NCBI GenBank assembly: GCA_964547995.1
Contig: CAZJRB010000195.1
Span: forward strand, 1-6,291
Direction of reading: 5' to 3'
DNA: 6,291 bases
Origin: CAZJRB01 sp964547995
GTDB lineage: Bacteria; Planctomycetota; Planctomycetia; Pirellulales; Thermoguttaceae
Made by a program: the position numbers and the translations under genes. The notes under the pieces are model-generated. The model made no database searches. It saw nothing but the letters and a program-made list of their open reading frames with translations, and was not told the DNA's origin. Positions 4,691 to 6,291 of the stretch are shown piece after piece; position 1 is the stretch's first letter, and each line of letters starts with the position of its first letter.

Positions 4691-6112
4691 ATGAAGAAGC
4701 CGTTATTCCTTGTCCTGGTGTGTCTTCTGGCTGTCGCTGTAAGTGCTTTTGTGATAATAAGTTACATCCAGTGGAAGCGGCCGGAGCCGACGCCTTCCGG
4801 CCGGACCGTCACCGGTCGCGATGCGACGCCGAAGCGAGACCTCGGACAGCCGAACTTCTTTGTGCAGGTCTCCAACCGCCTGATCGACGCCCGGCTGCAA
4901 AGGCCGGTAGACCAAACCGCCCCGGTGAAAGAGGTGATTTTGGGTACGAGGGTCACGGGTACGAGTCACACAACCGGCCGGGCAACCGCCCAATTTGCAC
5001 TCGATGCAAAGAAAGCGGCAATCGACATCATTTTTCGCGGCACCGCCGAGAGCGAGACGGTCGGCCGCCACGGGCCGGTCACCATCGGCAGCGACGGGAA
5101 AACCTTGATTACCGCCCGAAAGCGGGTTCTGATCGATGCCGACGGCATCAAGTCGCTGCCTGCCACCGCCAACGCAGTGACTCATACCAAAACCACGGGC
5201 ATTGAAGCCAAGCGCCCGATCGTCGAGCGGATTGCCGAGCGGCGCACGGACGCGGAACGCCCCAGGACCGATCGGATGGTGGCGAAGAACACCGAGCAGA
5301 CCGTCGACCACAACATGGACCAGGAGGTCGACAAACAAGTCGCGGAAGCCAACGACGCCTTTCAGAAGAGGTTTCGTCAGCCGCTTGAGAAACAGGGGCT
5401 CTTCCCGGCCGAACTCCTTTTCAGCACAACGAAGGAGGCGATACGGGCGCAGGTCCTTTGGGCGAAGGGTGAGCAGGCGGGCGCCTTGAGCGCGCCGCCC
5501 GAATTCGACCCGGCTCCCGACCTGGGAGTGCAAGTACACGAATCGTTTGCCAACAACCTGGCGGCGGCCGAGTTGGCCGGGAAGCACCTCGACGAGGCAA
5601 CGGTTCAGGCTGCCGCCGCCAAACTGCTCGGCTCGCTGCCCGGGCAACTCGGTCCCGACCAGAGTGGAGAGCCTTGGGCGATCACGTTTGCCGAGGAGGA
5701 ACCGATTACGATCCGTCTTACCGACGACTCGGTGCAACTGACGATCCGTGCCCAGCACCTCGTTCACGGCAAGACGGCCTACCCCGGTGTGGACCTTGAG
5801 GCCGAATACAAGTTCGAGCTGGGCGATGGTCAATTCAAGGCGGTCCGCCAAGGTGACGTCCGCATCCTCCCGCCCGGTTACGGCGGCGAAGACAAGCGGT
5901 TGCCCATCCACGACGTTATCATCTGTAGCATCCTCGACTACTGGTTCGGCGACGTCTTGACAAAGGAAGTCGTCCGGAAGGGTTTCACCCCGCGCGGCAA
6001 GTGGAGCCACATCGGCACGTTCCAGCCGATCCAGGTACAGGCCAAGGATGGCTGGCTCGTGGTTGGGTGGAAGCACGTGCCCGGCCAAGGGGCTGAGAAG
6101 GGCCGGAATTGA
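4691..6112 (+). CDS. Membrane-anchored, probably exported hypothetical protein (planctomycete-type)
   Basis: A 473-residue protein of unknown function. MKK plus a hydrophobic segment (about 5-27) forms a signal anchor or uncleaved signal peptide; C11 is not in a lipobox, so it is not an obvious lipoprotein. A polar Pro-rich linker (28-52) leads to a first beta-rich region (55-150: FFVQVSNRLIDARL, then alternating strands). A charged helical, possibly coiled-coil stretch follows (about 172-235), then a second region (278-392) that again starts with LGVQV plus an amphipathic helix, and a C-terminal part ending in WLVVGW (455-460). I recall a similar hypothetical family in planctomycetes but no assigned function. 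The start is supported by GAGGAG (4678-4683), 7 nt upstream. It stands alone, divergent from the nagB operon, and its stop is immediately followed by a MITE-like element. Confidence 0.87.
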   Translation: MKKPLFLVLVCLLAVAVSAFVIISYIQWKRPEPTPSGRTVTGRDATPKRDLGQPNFFVQVSNRLIDARLQRPVDQTAPVKEVILGTRVTGTSHTTGRATAQFALDAKKAAIDIIFRGTAESETVGRHGPVTIGSDGKTLITARKRVLIDADGIKSLPATANAVTHTKTTGIEAKRPIVERIAERRTDAERPRTDRMVAKNTEQTVDHNMDQEVDKQVAEANDAFQKRFRQPLEKQGLFPAELLFSTTKEAIRAQVLWAKGEQAGALSAPPEFDPAPDLGVQVHESFANNLAAAELAGKHLDEATVQAAAAKLLGSLPGQLGPDQSGEPWAITFAEEEPITIRLTDDSVQLTIRAQHLVHGKTAYPGVDLEAEYKFELGDGQFKAVRQGDVRILPPGYGGEDKRLPIHDVIICSILDYWFGDVLTKEVVRKGFTPRGKWSHIGTFQPIQVQAKDGWLVVGWKHVPGQGAEKGRN

Positions 6113-6113
6113 A

Positions 6114-6240
6114 CTAGGCTTTGTCTCAAAACCCGTACGACGGGCTTCCAAGCCCGTCGAGAAGTAACGTTTTGATGGAACCGACGGGCTTGGAAGCCCG
6201 TCGTACAACCCGTCCGGACACGTTTTGAGACAAAGCCTAG
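6114..6240. mobile_element. 127-bp MITE-like palindromic element
   Basis: Perfect 19-bp terminal inverted repeats: CTAGGCTTTGTCTCAAAAC (6114-6132) and its complement at 6222-6240. Inside, 6135-6159 and 6182-6206 form a second perfect 25-bp inverted repeat, and each of these is itself a hairpin (CGACGGGCTT with AAGCCCGTCG across CC or GG). ACGTTTTGA at 6167-6175 repeats the inner end of the right terminus (6220-6228). No coding capacity. A target duplication is ambiguous: CTAG or TA at both ends would fit, but CTAG is palindromic and could belong to the termini. The element starts one base after the TGA of the upstream gene and probably forms the 3' end of its mRNA. Confidence 0.85.
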
Positions 6241-6291
6241 CTAGTGCCTGTCCAAAGACTTAGTGTGGCTCTTTTTTTACGGCAGTTTCTT
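6241..6291 (+). other. Window edge with T-run, no gene
   Basis: A non-coding remnant. A run of seven Ts (6272-6278) has no strong hairpin directly before it; only AAAGA/TCTTT could pair weakly. It might end transcripts from the upstream gene together with the hairpins of the 6114-6240 element. The sequence is cut by the window end. Confidence 0.35.

Noticed and set aside
4703..6208. 501-residue open frame on the minus strand
   Set aside because: It is antisense to the anchored protein gene and starts inside the MITE. The plus-strand frame has a ribosome binding site, a signal anchor and recognisable organisation.

Overview
This 6.3 kb, GC-rich window looks like chromosomal DNA of a planctomycete, probably Pirellulales-like and probably from a draft or metagenome assembly. 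That assignment is inference. It rests on the right-hand 473-residue exported protein, which resembles a planctomycete hypothetical family I know only from memory, on the acyl carrier protein with an E-S-V phosphopantetheine motif, and on abundant short palindromic repeats between genes. A run of exactly 100 Ns (1756-1855) marks a scaffold gap, so the left part (1-1755) and right part (1856-6291) are joined by assembly inference only.

Layout. 1-232 holds no gene, only palindromes, chiefly a 105-bp symmetric repeat (101-205). A minus-strand gene (1624-233) encodes a DRE-TIM metallolyase of the isopropylmalate/homocitrate synthase superfamily, most like Re-citrate synthase; a hairpin sits just ahead of its ribosome binding site. 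1709-2096 is a tandem array of a 144-bp unit, each copy with two hairpins, and the scaffold gap falls inside it. Next, on the minus strand and reading right to left, is a compact operon: nagB (4468-3692), an alternative-type GlmU-like nucleotidyltransferase/acyltransferase (3663-2374) and an acyl carrier protein (2354-2100), with gaps of 28 and 19 nt. A divergent promoter region (4469-4690) separates it from a plus-strand membrane-anchored hypothetical protein (4691-6112). A 127-bp MITE-like element with perfect 19-bp terminal inverted repeats starts one base after that gene's stop codon.

How it may fit together. NagB interconverts fructose-6-P and glucosamine-6-P, and the GlmU-like protein is expected to act on glucosamine-1-P/UDP-GlcNAc. 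With an ACP in the same operon, the set suggests supply of amino-sugar precursors for the cell envelope (UDP-GlcNAc and acyl chains). The DRE-TIM enzyme belongs to central or amino-acid carbon metabolism and is probably a separate transcription unit.

I found no CRISPR array, tRNA, rRNA, defence system or intact transposase. The most unusual content is the repeat landscape: three different palindromic families fill the non-coding space, and the scaffold gap is exactly in phase with the tandem unit. The Re-citrate-synthase-like enzyme, the gapped operon and the uncharacterised exported protein are also worth follow-up.
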